A stretch of DNA of 64,000 bases from Candidatus Binatia bacterium (GCA_951813575.1 OX638375.1:1813042-1877041), one strand, 5' to 3'. Positions 1-9,145 are shown, counted from the first letter of the stretch. The notes: generated from the sequence alone by a model not told the origin. A program made the numbers and translations.

Positions 1-196
1 CTCCCCTGAGCCGCGGGTGGGGTGAGGTACCGCCCGAGGCATGGATGATGGACGAGAGCAGGTTCACGATGGAGCCGCCCCGGTAGTCGGGGAAGTGGAA
101 CCCCGCGTCTTGCAGGCCGTCCAGGATGCCGGCACCGTCTTTCCGGGGCGGCTTCGATGGCGTGCCGGCGAGCTCTGGCGAAACGTTATCGACCAT
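1..196 (-). CDS. 5' part of a possible alkaline phosphatase/phosphodiesterase-family protein, cut by the window edge
   Basis: An open frame starts with ATG at 196 on the minus strand and runs off the left edge after about 65 codons. Its N-terminal part contains FHFPDYRGGSIVNLLSSI, which I associate with the start of bacterial type I phosphodiesterase/alkaline-phosphatase-superfamily proteins; this is recall, not a search. The nucleophile and metal-site motifs would lie outside the window, so function cannot be confirmed. No strong Shine-Dalgarno sequence precedes 196. The frame stays open further upstream (to about 300) without an ATG, so the start is provisional. Confidence 0.45.
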   Translation of the reverse strand, partial: MVDNVSPELAGTPSKPPRKDGAGILDGLQDAGFHFPDYRGGSIVNLLSSIIHASGGTSPHPRLRG

Positions 197-342
197 GGAG
201 ACCGGATACCCTTTCCGGCGTTCGGAGTCGGCCGGCGGATAGAGAAGATAGAATAGGGAGAACCCCGAAACAACCGCCCTTGACGCACCGAGAAGGAATT
301 TGAGATGAGAAAAGGGAACTCGGAGCCAAGGGAGGGGCGGCC

Positions 343-1161
343 ATGGTCATTCGTGAAACAGGTGACGGTTCAACCTACGTGAGCACACAGGAAGAACACG
401 CCGAGCTGTCGGCGCAGTTCGCGGCCCACTGGGGCAACCACCGGTTCGCCCAGCTCCGGCCCTACGACACCCTGGTTTTTGCCACCACGTACCACGACAG
501 CGGCTACCGCGAGTGGGAAGGGATGCCTCGGATGGACATCGAGAAAGGCCGTCCCTACGGGCACCGCGAGAGGATCCCGGGGTTCGAGGACACGGAACTG
601 AAGGCCTACCGGCGAAACGTGGAATGGGTCCGCGGCCACGACCTCTACGCCGGCCTGCTCGTCTCCATGCATCGCACCGGCCTGTGGCGCGGGCGCTACG
701 ACGTCCTGACCCGTCCCAAGCCGAGAATCCGCGACTTGAGCGACGGGGTACAGGTCGTGCTCGGCGAGCTCGAGACCCAGCAGAAACAGGATAAGGCCGC
801 GCTCGCCGCCGGCAACGCCGGGTTCGAAGACGAGCTGTGGATCAATTACCGCATGCTCCAGCTCTTCGACCTGCTGTCGCTCTATTTCTGTTGCGACGGC
901 TACGGCGACGGCGCCTTCAAGGAAGAATGCCTCGCGCCCATCCCCGCCGGCTACTCGCCCGACGGCGGAGTCGAGCTTCGCATCACGCCGAACACCGACG
1001 GGTCCGTGAAGATGGATCCCTACCCCTTCGATGTCGCGCCGCTCCGGGTCGCCGTGCGCACGCGCCGGATGCAGCCCGGCTCGTACTCGTCAGAGACCGA
1101 CTGCCGGGAAGCCTACTACAAGACGCCTGCCACACTGCTCCACTTCGATATCACCGACTGA
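343..1161 (+). CDS. DUF3891 family protein
   Basis: A 272-residue soluble protein with no signal peptide or membrane segment. Near the N-terminus is QEEHAELSAQFAAHWG, followed by an HD-like YHDSGYREWE element and later LFDLLSLYFCC. These are features I associate with DUF3891, an uncharacterised family of about 250-280 residues. Conserved His/Asp pairs hint at a metal-dependent hydrolase fold, but no reaction is established. The ATG at 343 follows a GGAGGGGCGGCC stretch that serves as ribosome-binding site. It stands alone, facing a decayed gene. Confidence 0.7.
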   Translation: MVIRETGDGSTYVSTQEEHAELSAQFAAHWGNHRFAQLRPYDTLVFATTYHDSGYREWEGMPRMDIEKGRPYGHRERIPGFEDTELKAYRRNVEWVRGHDLYAGLLVSMHRTGLWRGRYDVLTRPKPRIRDLSDGVQVVLGELETQQKQDKAALAAGNAGFEDELWINYRMLQLFDLLSLYFCCDGYGDGAFKEECLAPIPAGYSPDGGVELRITPNTDGSVKMDPYPFDVAPLRVAVRTRRMQPGSYSSETDCREAYYKTPATLLHFDITD

Positions 1162-1343
1162 AGGGCACGGCCGAACACAGCTGCTGGTCCGGCCGTATCC
1201 CCACTGCCCGGCCTCTCGCCCGGGAGTACGAGTCTAGCCTGGAACACAAGTCGCGAATCCTTGCGGGCAGTCGCAAGGGTCGAAGGAAGGAGCAAATCGC
1301 TGGAAACCCACGGGTTATGGCATCCTGGATCCGTTTGAGAACG

Positions 1344-1610
1344 TCAACTGCCGTAGAGTTGGACGAATTTTCGGGCCGCCCGCGTGGCCCTAACCTCAAT
1401 ATCCGCTTCACCCGGCGCGTCTACCACGCCAAGCAGTCGTCGTGTCTGGAGGTCTCCCAGCAACAGTCCGGCGAAGGTGTCGACGGCCTCATCCGGGTCC
1501 TCGACATGGAGGAGGCCGTGCGCGTTGCACTGCTCCAGGTACCGGACGAAGGTGTGGTGAATCGAATCGTTTCCGCCGGTAGTCCCACCTTCAGGAGCCG
1601 GGTTGCGAAC
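1344..1610 (-). pseudogene. C-terminal remnant of a TetR/AcrR-family regulator
   Basis: Downstream of the ThDP enzyme and in the same frame after its stop codon, the minus strand encodes about 85 residues ending YGS and TGA (1344-1346). The segment reads FVRYLEQCNAHGLLHV, then DPDEAVDTFAGLLLGDLQ and TRAARKFVQLYGS. This matches the ligand-binding C-terminal part of TetR regulators (AefR type). The N-terminal helix-turn-helix is absent and there is no credible start, because TGA at 1611-1613 lies directly upstream in frame. It is best read as a gene fragment left by deletion or rearrangement. Confidence 0.55.
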
Positions 1611-3311
1611 TCATGGCCGTTTTGCCTGAGAGAGCCGGTCCGCTTTCACCGTCTCCTTTCTGCGGGGCTCCGGAAACACATCCGGCGTGCACAAGACATC
1701 CACCAGCACGGGTTGGGTCTTGCCCACGCGTAGCGCCTCGGCGAAGGCGTCCTCGAGTTCGGACGGTTCGGTGACTCGGATGCCGGCAGCGCCGAAGAGG
1801 CGGGCGTATTGGTCGAAAGGCGGGTTGCCGATGGCGTCCCCGATGTAGCGCTCGTCGTAGTAGAACTTCTGGTAGGCACGCTCGGAACCGTAGTTGAAGT
1901 TGTTGAGGATTATGCAGGTCGTGGGGATGCCTTCGCGCACGGCGGTCTCCAACTCGGCGCCGTTGTACAGGAAAGACCCGTCGCCGCTGAGGGTGACTAC
2001 CGGGCGCTTGGGGGCGGCGAGCTTGGCGCCAAGGCCCACGGGGTAGCCGATGCCGATGGCGGCGAGTCCCTGGGGCGCCAGCAGGCTCCTGGGGCGCTCG
2101 AAGGTCTGGTACTCGTAGACGTAGCCGGGGCCGACGCCGGCATCGAGGGTAACGATGGCATCCTTGGGCAGCACCTTGCGCAAGGCGGCGTGGGCGCGCC
2201 GGGGATCCAGCGGGCGGCTGTTGTAGCCGGCCGCCTTGTTTCGATGCCGTTCCTGCGCAGACCTTACCTTCGCGGCTTTGTTCCGCCAGCCCGGGCGGCT
2301 GACTCCTTTCCTCTTGATCGACCGCAGGAGGGCCTTCAGAGCGGTCCGGGCGTCGGCCTGGATGCCCACCTGCGCCGGGTAGACCCGCCCGATGTTGTTC
2401 CGGTCCTGGGCAATGTGGATCAGCTTGGTTCCCGGCGCGAAAAAATCCGGACGCCAGAACGTGGTCGTGTGACCCAGGCTAGTGCCCACCGCCAGCACCA
2501 GGTCGGCCTCCTTGAAGAGGGCCTGGGCCTCGGGCAGCGCCCCCCTGCCGAGAGTGCCGAGGTAAAGCGGATACGAGTACGGCGCCACGTCGTCCCTGCC
2601 GGTCGAAGACATGACCGGGGCCTCGAGGCGCTTCGACAACGCGACGATCTCGTCGCTGGCCTCGGACCACAGGACCCCGCCGCCGGCCAGCAGCACCGGG
2701 CGGCGCGCCTTCTCCAAGAGCCGCACGGCCGCCGCCACGGCCGCCGCCTCGGGGGCGGGCGCCGCTACCTGGCCGTGAATCAGCCCGCCCATGTCCGGCA
2801 GCTCCACGGTCTCGTTCAGGACATCCCGGGGAAGATCCAGATGCACGGGCCCGGGTACCCCCGTCATGGTGCGTTGATACGCTTCCCACGTCAGCGCCGC
2901 CGCCAACTCGGGCTTGCGCACCTGCACCGACCACTTGACCACGGGCCGGAAGATGGCTTGCTGGTCGATCTCCTGGCTCGAATCCCGGAACATGTCCTTC
3001 ATCATCGGCGCGCCGGTGACGACCAGCACCGGGCTCTGGGCGTGGTAAGCGTTGGCCACCCCGGTCAACAGGTTGGTGGCGCCCGGGCCGTTGGTGGCGA
3101 TGCACACTCCCGGCCGTCCGGCGATACGACCGTAGCCGTCGGCCATCAGGGCGGCGGCCTGCTCGTGGCGGGTGGACAGGAACCGGATGTCATCCCGACC
3201 ATACATGCCGTCGAGGATCTCCAGCATGCACGACCCCACGACGCCGATCACCTTGCGCACGCCGAGTTGCGCCAAAACTTCCGCGACTGCATGTCCCGCG
3301 GTCATTTGCAT
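1611..3311 (-). CDS. Thiamine-diphosphate-binding enzyme, acetolactate synthase large-subunit-like
   Basis: A 566-residue protein with the three-domain ThDP fold. The N-terminal PYR domain has the catalytic Glu50 in TRHEQAAALMADGYGR. A central Rossmann-like domain follows, then a C-terminal PP domain with the GDGS...NN diphosphate/Mg motif. Length fits the acetolactate synthase/oxalyl-CoA decarboxylase/sulfoacetaldehyde acetyltransferase superfamily. No IlvN small subunit is adjacent, so a catabolic 2-oxoacid role is as likely as branched-chain amino acid synthesis. The start is ATG 3311, with AGGAGG about 9 nt upstream; the frame is open far upstream but without coding character. It is divergent from the Fe-S gene at 3522. 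A paralogue lies at 32201-33880. Confidence 0.8.
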   Translation of the reverse strand: MQMTAGHAVAEVLAQLGVRKVIGVVGSCMLEILDGMYGRDDIRFLSTRHEQAAALMADGYGRIAGRPGVCIATNGPGATNLLTGVANAYHAQSPVLVVTGAPMMKDMFRDSSQEIDQQAIFRPVVKWSVQVRKPELAAALTWEAYQRTMTGVPGPVHLDLPRDVLNETVELPDMGGLIHGQVAAPAPEAAAVAAAVRLLEKARRPVLLAGGGVLWSEASDEIVALSKRLEAPVMSSTGRDDVAPYSYPLYLGTLGRGALPEAQALFKEADLVLAVGTSLGHTTTFWRPDFFAPGTKLIHIAQDRNNIGRVYPAQVGIQADARTALKALLRSIKRKGVSRPGWRNKAAKVRSAQERHRNKAAGYNSRPLDPRRAHAALRKVLPKDAIVTLDAGVGPGYVYEYQTFERPRSLLAPQGLAAIGIGYPVGLGAKLAAPKRPVVTLSGDGSFLYNGAELETAVREGIPTTCIILNNFNYGSERAYQKFYYDERYIGDAIGNPPFDQYARLFGAAGIRVTEPSELEDAFAEALRVGKTQPVLVDVLCTPDVFPEPRRKETVKADRLSQAKRP

Positions 3312-3521
3312 GATGTCTTTCCTCCGGTTGTTCCGAGCGCCAAGCGGCACGCGCGGTGCTATCTCGGAACCGTAAAGGAGGCATGCGGGCAACACAAGGG
3401 CAGCGTCATACCGACGCGAAGGTAACATGGAATCCGCCGGACACGTCTGGTAAGATTCGTGCTGTCGCGAACCGGGTCCGTTCCGGTTTCGTGCAAGCCT
3501 CCCCCAGAGAGGAGCGAACAC

Positions 3522-4532
3522 ATGGAGCCCAGCGGCATTATATTCACCGAACGCCGGGAGCAGCCTGTCAAGCAGTGGCCGTTCCCGGACAAGAAAGTGG
3601 GCGCCACCACCAAGGCTAAACGCCATCCGCAGACCCGGCGTTTCATGTTCATGCGAGAGGACCACGACAGCCGCAACCTGCACGACGGTCCGGTCAATCC
3701 CGACCGCCTGGAGACCAAGGACTGGGCCGGGGTGACCCGCACGATGAAGAAAGTGGCGCTGGACATGGGGGCCGAAATCGTCGGCGTGGCGCCCATCGAC
3801 GAGTTCGACTACGTGCGCGGCACCAAGCCGCCGGAAGGACACAGGGTCGCCATCTCCTTCGCCATCCACATGGACTTCGAGGAGATGAAGCGGCTGGGGC
3901 CCCTGGCGCAGATGGAGGTGCACAAGGTCTACTACCTGCTGTCGGACGTCTCCGTCCGGCTGGCCCAGTACATCCGCTCCTACGGCTACCATGCGGTCGG
4001 GTATCCCAACGAGGGCGACATTCTCTTCATTCCGGTGGCGTGGAAGGCCGGCCTCGGCGAGCTCGGGCGTCACGGCTCCCTCATCACCAAGAAATACGGC
4101 CCGAGCGTGCGGCTGGGCGCGGTGACCACCGAGATGCCGCTGATTCCCGAGGCTCAGCCGGCCAACTACGGCTTCGACGACTTCTGTCTGCGCTGCAACG
4201 CATGCACGAACCTGTGTCCCGGCGACGCCATCGTGCCCCAGAAGCAGGACATCTTCGGCATCCTGCGCTGGCACGTGGACACGCCGCAGTGCCGGCCCTT
4301 CTTCGAGCAGTACGAGGGCTGCAAGATCTGCCTGACGGTCTGCCCCATCAACGCCCAGACCCATGTGGCGCCCATGTACAAGAACCTGATGAAGGGACTT
4401 ATGCGGCGCAAGATCCCCATCCGGCAACTCATCGACGAGTGGCGGACGGAGGGCTTTCAGGAGGCCGAGGAGTTCGGCGAGGGTTGGGTTCCGGAGTTCG
4501 AGGACGACGGATCGGACGACGGCAAGGAGTAG
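3522..4532 (+). CDS. 4Fe-4S ferredoxin-type protein related to reductive dehalogenase/QueG iron-sulfur domains
   Basis: A 336-residue protein. After a variable N-terminus, the middle contains IPVAWKAGLGELGRHG and a nearby GAVTTEMPL, a pattern shared by reductive-dehalogenase-like and QueG-type proteins. Two 4Fe-4S motifs follow: CLRCNACTNLCPG, and GCKICLTVCPIN with an earlier Cys. There is no Tat signal and no obvious corrinoid-binding domain, so it is not a classical respiratory dehalogenase. The ATG at 3522 is chosen over an upstream in-frame start because AGAGAGGAG lies 7-8 nt before it. The NIPSNAP gene follows 41 nt downstream, probably in the same transcript. Confidence 0.7.
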   Translation: MEPSGIIFTERREQPVKQWPFPDKKVGATTKAKRHPQTRRFMFMREDHDSRNLHDGPVNPDRLETKDWAGVTRTMKKVALDMGAEIVGVAPIDEFDYVRGTKPPEGHRVAISFAIHMDFEEMKRLGPLAQMEVHKVYYLLSDVSVRLAQYIRSYGYHAVGYPNEGDILFIPVAWKAGLGELGRHGSLITKKYGPSVRLGAVTTEMPLIPEAQPANYGFDDFCLRCNACTNLCPGDAIVPQKQDIFGILRWHVDTPQCRPFFEQYEGCKICLTVCPINAQTHVAPMYKNLMKGLMRRKIPIRQLIDEWRTEGFQEAEEFGEGWVPEFEDDGSDDGKE

Positions 4533-4573
4533 CGCCGGCAGGACCCGGTACCGCCAACGTCAAAGGAGATTTC

Positions 4574-4894
4574 ATGTTTTTCGAACTGCGCCAGTACAAG
4601 ACCAAGCCCGGCCAACGCGACGCCTGGGTCAAGACCATGGAAGAGAAGATCCTTCCGTTCCATGCCGCCAACGGCGTGGTGGTTTCCGGCAGCTTCACCG
4701 GCCGGGACGACGACGACACCTACGTCTGGCTGCGCCGCTTCGACAGCCAGGAGCAGAAGGAAGCCTTCGCCAAGACCATCGCGGAGAGCGACTACCGGAA
4801 GAACGAAGTGGTTCCCGACATCCAGGCCATGCTGGACCGGGAGGCCATGGTGGTCACGGCGCTCGAAGCCACCGCGCTGTCGGTCATCAACTGA
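4574..4894 (+). CDS. NIPSNAP family protein
   Basis: A 106-residue protein starting MFFELRQYKTKPGQRDAW, the typical opening of the NIPSNAP ferredoxin-like (dimeric alpha-beta barrel) domain, with YVWLRRFDSQEQ in the middle. The molecular role of the family in bacteria is not settled; members often sit beside catabolic enzymes. AAAGGAG lies 7 nt before the ATG at 4574. It is likely co-transcribed with the Fe-S protein upstream and converges on the MmgE/PrpD gene, with only 15 nt between them. Confidence 0.8.
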   Translation: MFFELRQYKTKPGQRDAWVKTMEEKILPFHAANGVVVSGSFTGRDDDDTYVWLRRFDSQEQKEAFAKTIAESDYRKNEVVPDIQAMLDREAMVVTALEATALSVIN

Positions 4895-4909
4895 GAAGTT
4901 CCCGGCCGG

Positions 4910-6268
4910 TCACTTCGACCCGCCCAGAAGTTCGCAAAGTTCGCGGATGTTCTCCACGCCCTCCAGGGCGTCGATGAGGTCGGCGACTTGCCCGACCTGC
5001 TCAGGGTCCAGCGCCCTGCTCGCGCAGGTATCGAACTTGTCCCGCAGCTCCGCCGCGGTCAGGGGCCTTTCGGGCCTGCCCCGTGAGTGGTCCACCCGCC
5101 GGCGCAACTCGCCGCCATCCTTGAGACGGACCGTGACATCGGCGGGGCGGGCGCCGTCCGCGGTTTCCACGAGGCCGTCGTCCAGCTCCATGACGATGCT
5201 TGCCGCGATGCCCCGGATGGCGGGGTCCGCCGCGGCTTCGTCCGTGAACGTATCCAGAACCAGCGCCCCGTCGGCGAGGGCCCTCGCCAGGATGTAGGGC
5301 ATGCTGAACTTGGACTCGATGCCGTTGGCCGGCAGCGCGTTCATGATCCGGTCGAAGACCTGGGAGGTCACGCCCACCCGCATGGAATCCACTTGATCCG
5401 GCCGTAGACCTTCCTGACGCAACTCCAGCACGGCGTCCACGGCCGAGTGGGTCAGACCGCCGCAGGGATACGGCTTGACGCTGATGCCGATGCCGGTGAG
5501 ATCGAAGGTACGGCCGAGACTCTCGAAAGCGGTGACGTCGCAGTCGAGCCCGCGCGCGAAACAGTCGAACAGCCCCTTCCCCTCCTCCAGGGTCGCCGGA
5601 CTGGAGGTGAACCCCTGCCCGGCCAGACGCGCCGCCATCACGCCGTTCTGAGCCGCCAGCCCCGAGTGGAGCGGTTTGGTCATGGTGGCGAAGTTCCACA
5701 CCATCCCCGATGCCATGGAAGCGGCAATGCCGAGGGCGTTGCGCGTGGGGGCGGCGTCCAGACCCGCCAGCCTCGCGCAGCAGGCCGCCGCCCCCACGGT
5801 GCCGATACTGGATGTGGCGTGCCAGTGAGCCGCGGTGGAAAGCCGGGGCATGGATCGCGCCAGCCGCGACACCACCTCGAAACCCGTGACGTAGGCCGCC
5901 AGCGCGGCGCGGCCGCTCGCACCCAGAGTCTCGCCCATGGTCAGGACCGCGGGAATCAGGCCGGCCGTGGGCTGACCCATGAGGTAGCTGTGATCGAAGT
6001 CCAGGGCGTGGGCCGAGGTGCCGTTGCACAGCGCGGCCAACATGGGCGAGGTCCTGAAACCCTGCCCGATGACCGTGGCCTCGCCAGCGCTGGACTCCTG
6101 TCTCGCCAGCGCGGCGCAGATCCGGGCACTGTCCTCGTCCGAGCCCGCCAGCGCCACCCCGACGCAGTCCAGGAACGCCGCCTTGGCCGCCGCGACGACG
6201 TCTGCGGGCGGCTTGTCGAAATCACTGTCGACGACGAATGCCGCGATCTTGTCTGCAAGCCCGTCCAT
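4910..6268 (-). CDS. MmgE/PrpD family protein
   Basis: A 452-residue protein of typical family length. The helical N-terminal domain carries NGTSAHALDFDHSYL, the hallmark MmgE/PrpD region, followed by GQPTAGLIPAVLTMGE. Family members include 2-methylcitrate dehydratase (PrpD), cis-aconitate decarboxylase and iminodisuccinate epimerase. Methylcitrate synthase and methylisocitrate lyase are absent nearby, so the substrate is unknown, and a dehydratase or epimerase in the local catabolic repertoire is inferred. The start ATG 6268 has AAAGGAAC about 9 nt upstream. A REP-like palindrome lies in the interval just upstream of the gene. Confidence 0.8.
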   Translation of the reverse strand: MDGLADKIAAFVVDSDFDKPPADVVAAAKAAFLDCVGVALAGSDEDSARICAALARQESSAGEATVIGQGFRTSPMLAALCNGTSAHALDFDHSYLMGQPTAGLIPAVLTMGETLGASGRAALAAYVTGFEVVSRLARSMPRLSTAAHWHATSSIGTVGAAACCARLAGLDAAPTRNALGIAASMASGMVWNFATMTKPLHSGLAAQNGVMAARLAGQGFTSSPATLEEGKGLFDCFARGLDCDVTAFESLGRTFDLTGIGISVKPYPCGGLTHSAVDAVLELRQEGLRPDQVDSMRVGVTSQVFDRIMNALPANGIESKFSMPYILARALADGALVLDTFTDEAAADPAIRGIAASIVMELDDGLVETADGARPADVTVRLKDGGELRRRVDHSRGRPERPLTAAELRDKFDTCASRALDPEQVGQVADLIDALEGVENIRELCELLGGSK

Positions 6269-6310
6269 TCCTTGTTCCTTTCAAGGGACACCGGCCGCCC
6301 CACGCCCCGC

Positions 6311-6338
6311 CTGGATTCCCGCTTGCGCGGGAATGACG
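6311..6338. repeat. REP-like palindrome (family A)
   Basis: An imperfect hairpin with arms ATTCCCGC and GCGGGAAT, flanked by CTGG and GACG. Near-identical copies occur at 51430-51457 and 51504-51531, and a diverged one at about 30845-30873. It lies in the space between two genes. Confidence 0.75.
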
Positions 6339-6412
6339 GTTTTTCGGGCGTCGGTGCCCGTCTCGCACCAACGGCGGATCGTGTGGTGGCCGGCGATCAG
6401 GGGCAGCGATCG

Positions 6413-6709
6413 TCACAGCCAGCCGAGAAGGCGGAACAGCCCCGGCCGGTCGGTGAATTCGTCGATGGGGAGACGCTCCAAATACAGAACTCCCTCGGCC
6501 GTTACCGGCGGGACGTGGGATCGCGCCGCGTATGAACCGCCGGCGTCGGTCAGAGTGAATCCGTTGTTCGAGAGGTCCACGAACCCTAGCTCGGACAGTT
6601 CTTGCAGGACCGCGCGGTCTGCTTCATCGAAGCTCAACTCGATGTCCCCTGCCCTGAACGCGCGCACCAACCCGGCCAGCAACGCTACGGCTTTGGGATC
6701 GTGGGCCAA
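6413..6709 (-). CDS. Small hypothetical protein, possible winged-helix fold
   Basis: A 98-residue soluble protein. The centre reads LQELSELGFVDLSNNGFTLT followed by DAG, reminiscent of the recognition helix and beta-wing of winged helix proteins, but I do not recognise a family. The start at 6709 lies only 7 nt beyond the stop of the QmcA-like gene, so it is probably the third gene of an nfeD-qmcA transcript. Protein-like composition and tight spacing support a real gene. Confidence 0.55.
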   Translation of the reverse strand: MAHDPKAVALLAGLVRAFRAGDIELSFDEADRAVLQELSELGFVDLSNNGFTLTDAGGSYAARSHVPPVTAEGVLYLERLPIDEFTDRPGLFRLLGWL

Positions 6710-6716
6710 ACGATCC

Positions 6717-7676
6717 CTACGCGTTCTGACCCGGATCCTGGTTCCCCCGCCTCGTGGTGTGGCCCAGGACGGTCGTGGCCGCGCTGATCATGGATGTGAT
6801 GTCGCTGAGATTCGCCGGGACGATGAGCGTGTTGCCTTCCTTGGCGAGGTTGCCGAAACGCTCGAGGTAGTTCTCCGCCACCCGTAGTTGCATGGCCTTG
6901 TCACCACCGTCCGTGCCCAGGGCCTCGGCCACCTTCTTCAACCCTTCGGCGGTGGCTCCGGCCACCGCCAGAATGGCCGAGGCCTCGCCTTCGGCCTCGT
7001 TGATCTGCCGCTGCTTGGCCGCTTCCGAAGCCTTGATGACCTGCTGCTTTTCGCCTTCGGCCTCGTTGATCTTGGCGTCCCGTTCGCCCTCCGACGACAG
7101 CACGGTGGCGCGCTTCTCCCGCTCCGCGCGCATCTGCTTCTCCATGGCGGAGAGCACGTCCGACGGCGGGTTGATGTTCTTGATCTCGTAACGGAGGACC
7201 TTCACGCCCCAGGGATCCGACGCCTTGTCGAGCTCCTCGACCACCCTCAGGTTGATGTGCCCCCGCTCCTCGAAGGTCTTGTCCAGCTCGATCTTGCCGA
7301 TCTCGCTACGCAGCGTGGTCTGGGCGAGCTGGGAGATGGCGAAGAGGTAGTTGCCGATGCCGTAGGACGCTCTTGCCGGGTCCACGACCTGAAGGTAGAG
7401 AACGCCGTCCACCCCCACCTGGACGTTGTCCGAGGTGATGCAGATCTGCTCCTCGATATCCAGGGCGTGCTCCTTGAGGCTGTGCCGGTAGGCGACACGC
7501 TCCATGAACGGCACCAGGATGTTGAATCCCGGGTTGAGCGTTCGCGAGAACTTTCCGAGATTTTCGATAACGTAGGCGTTCTGCTGAGGCACCACCACCG
7601 CCGTCTTCAGCAACACCACGAGCACCACGATGGCGAGCACGCCAGTCGTGACCAAGAAACCCAAATTCCCTTCCAT
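6717..7676 (-). CDS. qmcA: SPFH/band-7 membrane protein, QmcA (stomatin/paraslipin) family
   Basis: A 319-residue protein. An N-terminal membrane segment (about residues 7-25) is followed by VVPQQNAYVIENLGKFSRTL and the SPFH domain, then a long charged coiled coil rich in Glu, Arg and Ala (EGERDAKINEAEGEKQQ). This is the layout of QmcA/paraslipin scaffolds that form large membrane-associated assemblies. Its ATG directly abuts the TAA stop of the upstream NfeD gene, with no spacer, implying translational coupling. This pairing mirrors qmcA-ybbJ in E. coli. Confidence 0.9.
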   Translation of the reverse strand: MEGNLGFLVTTGVLAIVVLVVLLKTAVVVPQQNAYVIENLGKFSRTLNPGFNILVPFMERVAYRHSLKEHALDIEEQICITSDNVQVGVDGVLYLQVVDPARASYGIGNYLFAISQLAQTTLRSEIGKIELDKTFEERGHINLRVVEELDKASDPWGVKVLRYEIKNINPPSDVLSAMEKQMRAEREKRATVLSSEGERDAKINEAEGEKQQVIKASEAAKQRQINEAEGEASAILAVAGATAEGLKKVAEALGTDGGDKAMQLRVAENYLERFGNLAKEGNTLIVPANLSDITSMISAATTVLGHTTRRGNQDPGQNA

Positions 7677-8144
7677 TTATCTTCCTTCCTCGGATTCGTT
7701 CACCCTGTCGTCCGCCAGCCCCTCGATGGAAAGATCCAGGCTGTCTCTTCCGACCACCCGGGCACGGGCGCCCGCCATGATCGGCGCCTGGCCCACGTTG
7801 ACCGCGGTCCACTGCGTGCCTTGCAAGGTGACCCGGGTCTGTCCGCCGGGAGGAACGTCTTCGCCCACCGATACGATCCGACCCGCCACGGTGTACTCGA
7901 AACCCGGCAGCCCGCCGCGAATCCGGTCGTAGAGCTTCCCTCGAAACCACACCATGGACATGACCGCAAGAACCGCAAACACCAACAACTGGCCCGAGAC
8001 GGGCAGCTCCACTCCCGCCAGGTCGATGATCCCCACGCAAACCGCGGCGGCGCCGACGAATACGAGATAGAACGCGGCGTCGACGGCCGTGAGCTCCACA
8101 CCCATCAAGATGATCCCAACACTCAACCAACCCCACCAAGGCAT
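7677..8144 (-). CDS. NfeD family membrane protein
   Basis: A 155-residue protein with about three N-terminal transmembrane segments (residues 1-70) and a C-terminal OB-fold-like domain (GRIVSVGEDVPPGGQTRV, then VNVGQAPIMAGARARVVG). This is the short NfeD/YbbJ form that accompanies SPFH proteins and is thought to anchor or regulate them. It is the first gene of the nfeD-qmcA-hypothetical unit. It is divergent from the gene at 8297, and the 152-nt interval probably holds both promoters. Confidence 0.88.
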   Translation of the reverse strand: MPWWGWLSVGIILMGVELTAVDAAFYLVFVGAAAVCVGIIDLAGVELPVSGQLLVFAVLAVMSMVWFRGKLYDRIRGGLPGFEYTVAGRIVSVGEDVPPGGQTRVTLQGTQWTAVNVGQAPIMAGARARVVGRDSLDLSIEGLADDRVNESEEGR

Positions 8145-8296
8145 GTCCCTACTCCTGCACGTTGGGCTGTTCCCGGCCTTCTCGCCACTTGCTTCCTTGA
8201 CCCGCCACGACAGCCGCTACCGGTATTGGCTTACCCCAACGATACGAGTATGCTCGTTTACAGGGGCCGGATCAATCCCGCCAAGGAGGTGCTGCC

Positions 8297-9067
8297 GTGA
8301 CGTCACCGGATCCATTCATCGACGAGTTGTGGGAATATGCAAACCAGGTGCCAATGGTGGAGCATCCCTGGTTCAAGGGCATCGTGGACCACCGGTGGAC
8401 CCGCGAACAGATCGTTCTCGGAGAGGTACAGCACTATCTCCGGGTGCGCACCAACCCCATCTACTTCGGCTACATCGCGGTCAATGCGGTATCGAACCGG
8501 GAACAGGGGCTGATGGACGTGGTGCTGGAGAACTTCATGGAGGAGCTGTCCGGGGATCGCACCCACGTGGACATCATGTACCAGTTCCTGGAAGGGGCCG
8601 GCATCTCACGCGAGGACGCCGACAACGCCGAGCCCACCCCCGGGACGCTGGCGGCCATCGAGATGATCATCGGCTGCTGCCAGCGACGGTCCGCCTTGGA
8701 GGGGGTAGCCATGCTCGCCTTCGTGGAGAGCCAGCACGGCGGACGCGACGGCGCGGCCGCCCAGGTCTACAAGGAGCTCGTGGGGCACTACGGCTTTTCG
8801 GAACGACAGGTGGAAACGTACCGCATCCACGCGGATCAGGACGTGGGACACGGCGCCCGGCAGATTGAGACCATCTGCCAGGCCGCCACGGATCCGGAAA
8901 CGCGAGAGAAGATCCGGCGCGCCGTCAAGCTCGGCGTCACCGCGTTCACCCTGGAATGGGACGGCCACGTCCAGGCCATGACCGGCCGGCGAGATTTCTG
9001 GGCGGGCGTCCGGCCCCTCGACCCGCGTCAGTCCGAGGCGGGCCTGTCGAAGGTGCGGCAGGCGTAA
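8297..9067 (+). CDS. Heme-oxygenase-fold TenA/PqqC-like protein
   Basis: A 256-residue all-helical protein. It contains YLRVRTNPIYFGYIAVNA, EELSGDRTHVDIMYQFL and a late FTLEWDGHVQAM, consistent with the TenA/PqqC/iron-containing redox (HDO) superfamily. Several His, Glu and Asp residues lie at the places where such enzymes bind a di-iron centre or cofactor. PqqC partners are absent, so PQQ synthesis is not implied. Translation starts at GTG 8297, decided by a perfect AAGGAGGT six nt upstream. Confidence 0.72.
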   Translation: MTSPDPFIDELWEYANQVPMVEHPWFKGIVDHRWTREQIVLGEVQHYLRVRTNPIYFGYIAVNAVSNREQGLMDVVLENFMEELSGDRTHVDIMYQFLEGAGISREDADNAEPTPGTLAAIEMIIGCCQRRSALEGVAMLAFVESQHGGRDGAAAQVYKELVGHYGFSERQVETYRIHADQDVGHGARQIETICQAATDPETREKIRRAVKLGVTAFTLEWDGHVQAMTGRRDFWAGVRPLDPRQSEAGLSKVRQA

Positions 9068-9145
9068 GAAGCCTGGATCCCCACCCCGTACTTGATACGG
9101 GGCCGGGATGACGATGGCGCCCGGGATGACGGTGTGGTCGTCCGG

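Noticed and set aside
3312-4427. Very long minus-strand frame extending the ThDP enzyme to 938 residues
   Set aside because: The extension is antisense to a clear Fe-S protein gene and has no family motif; a good ribosome-binding site and ATG at 3311 define the start.
3522-4532. Respiratory reductive dehalogenase
   Set aside because: There is no Tat signal, corrinoid domain or RdhB anchor gene; only the Fe-S and adjacent core resemble the family.
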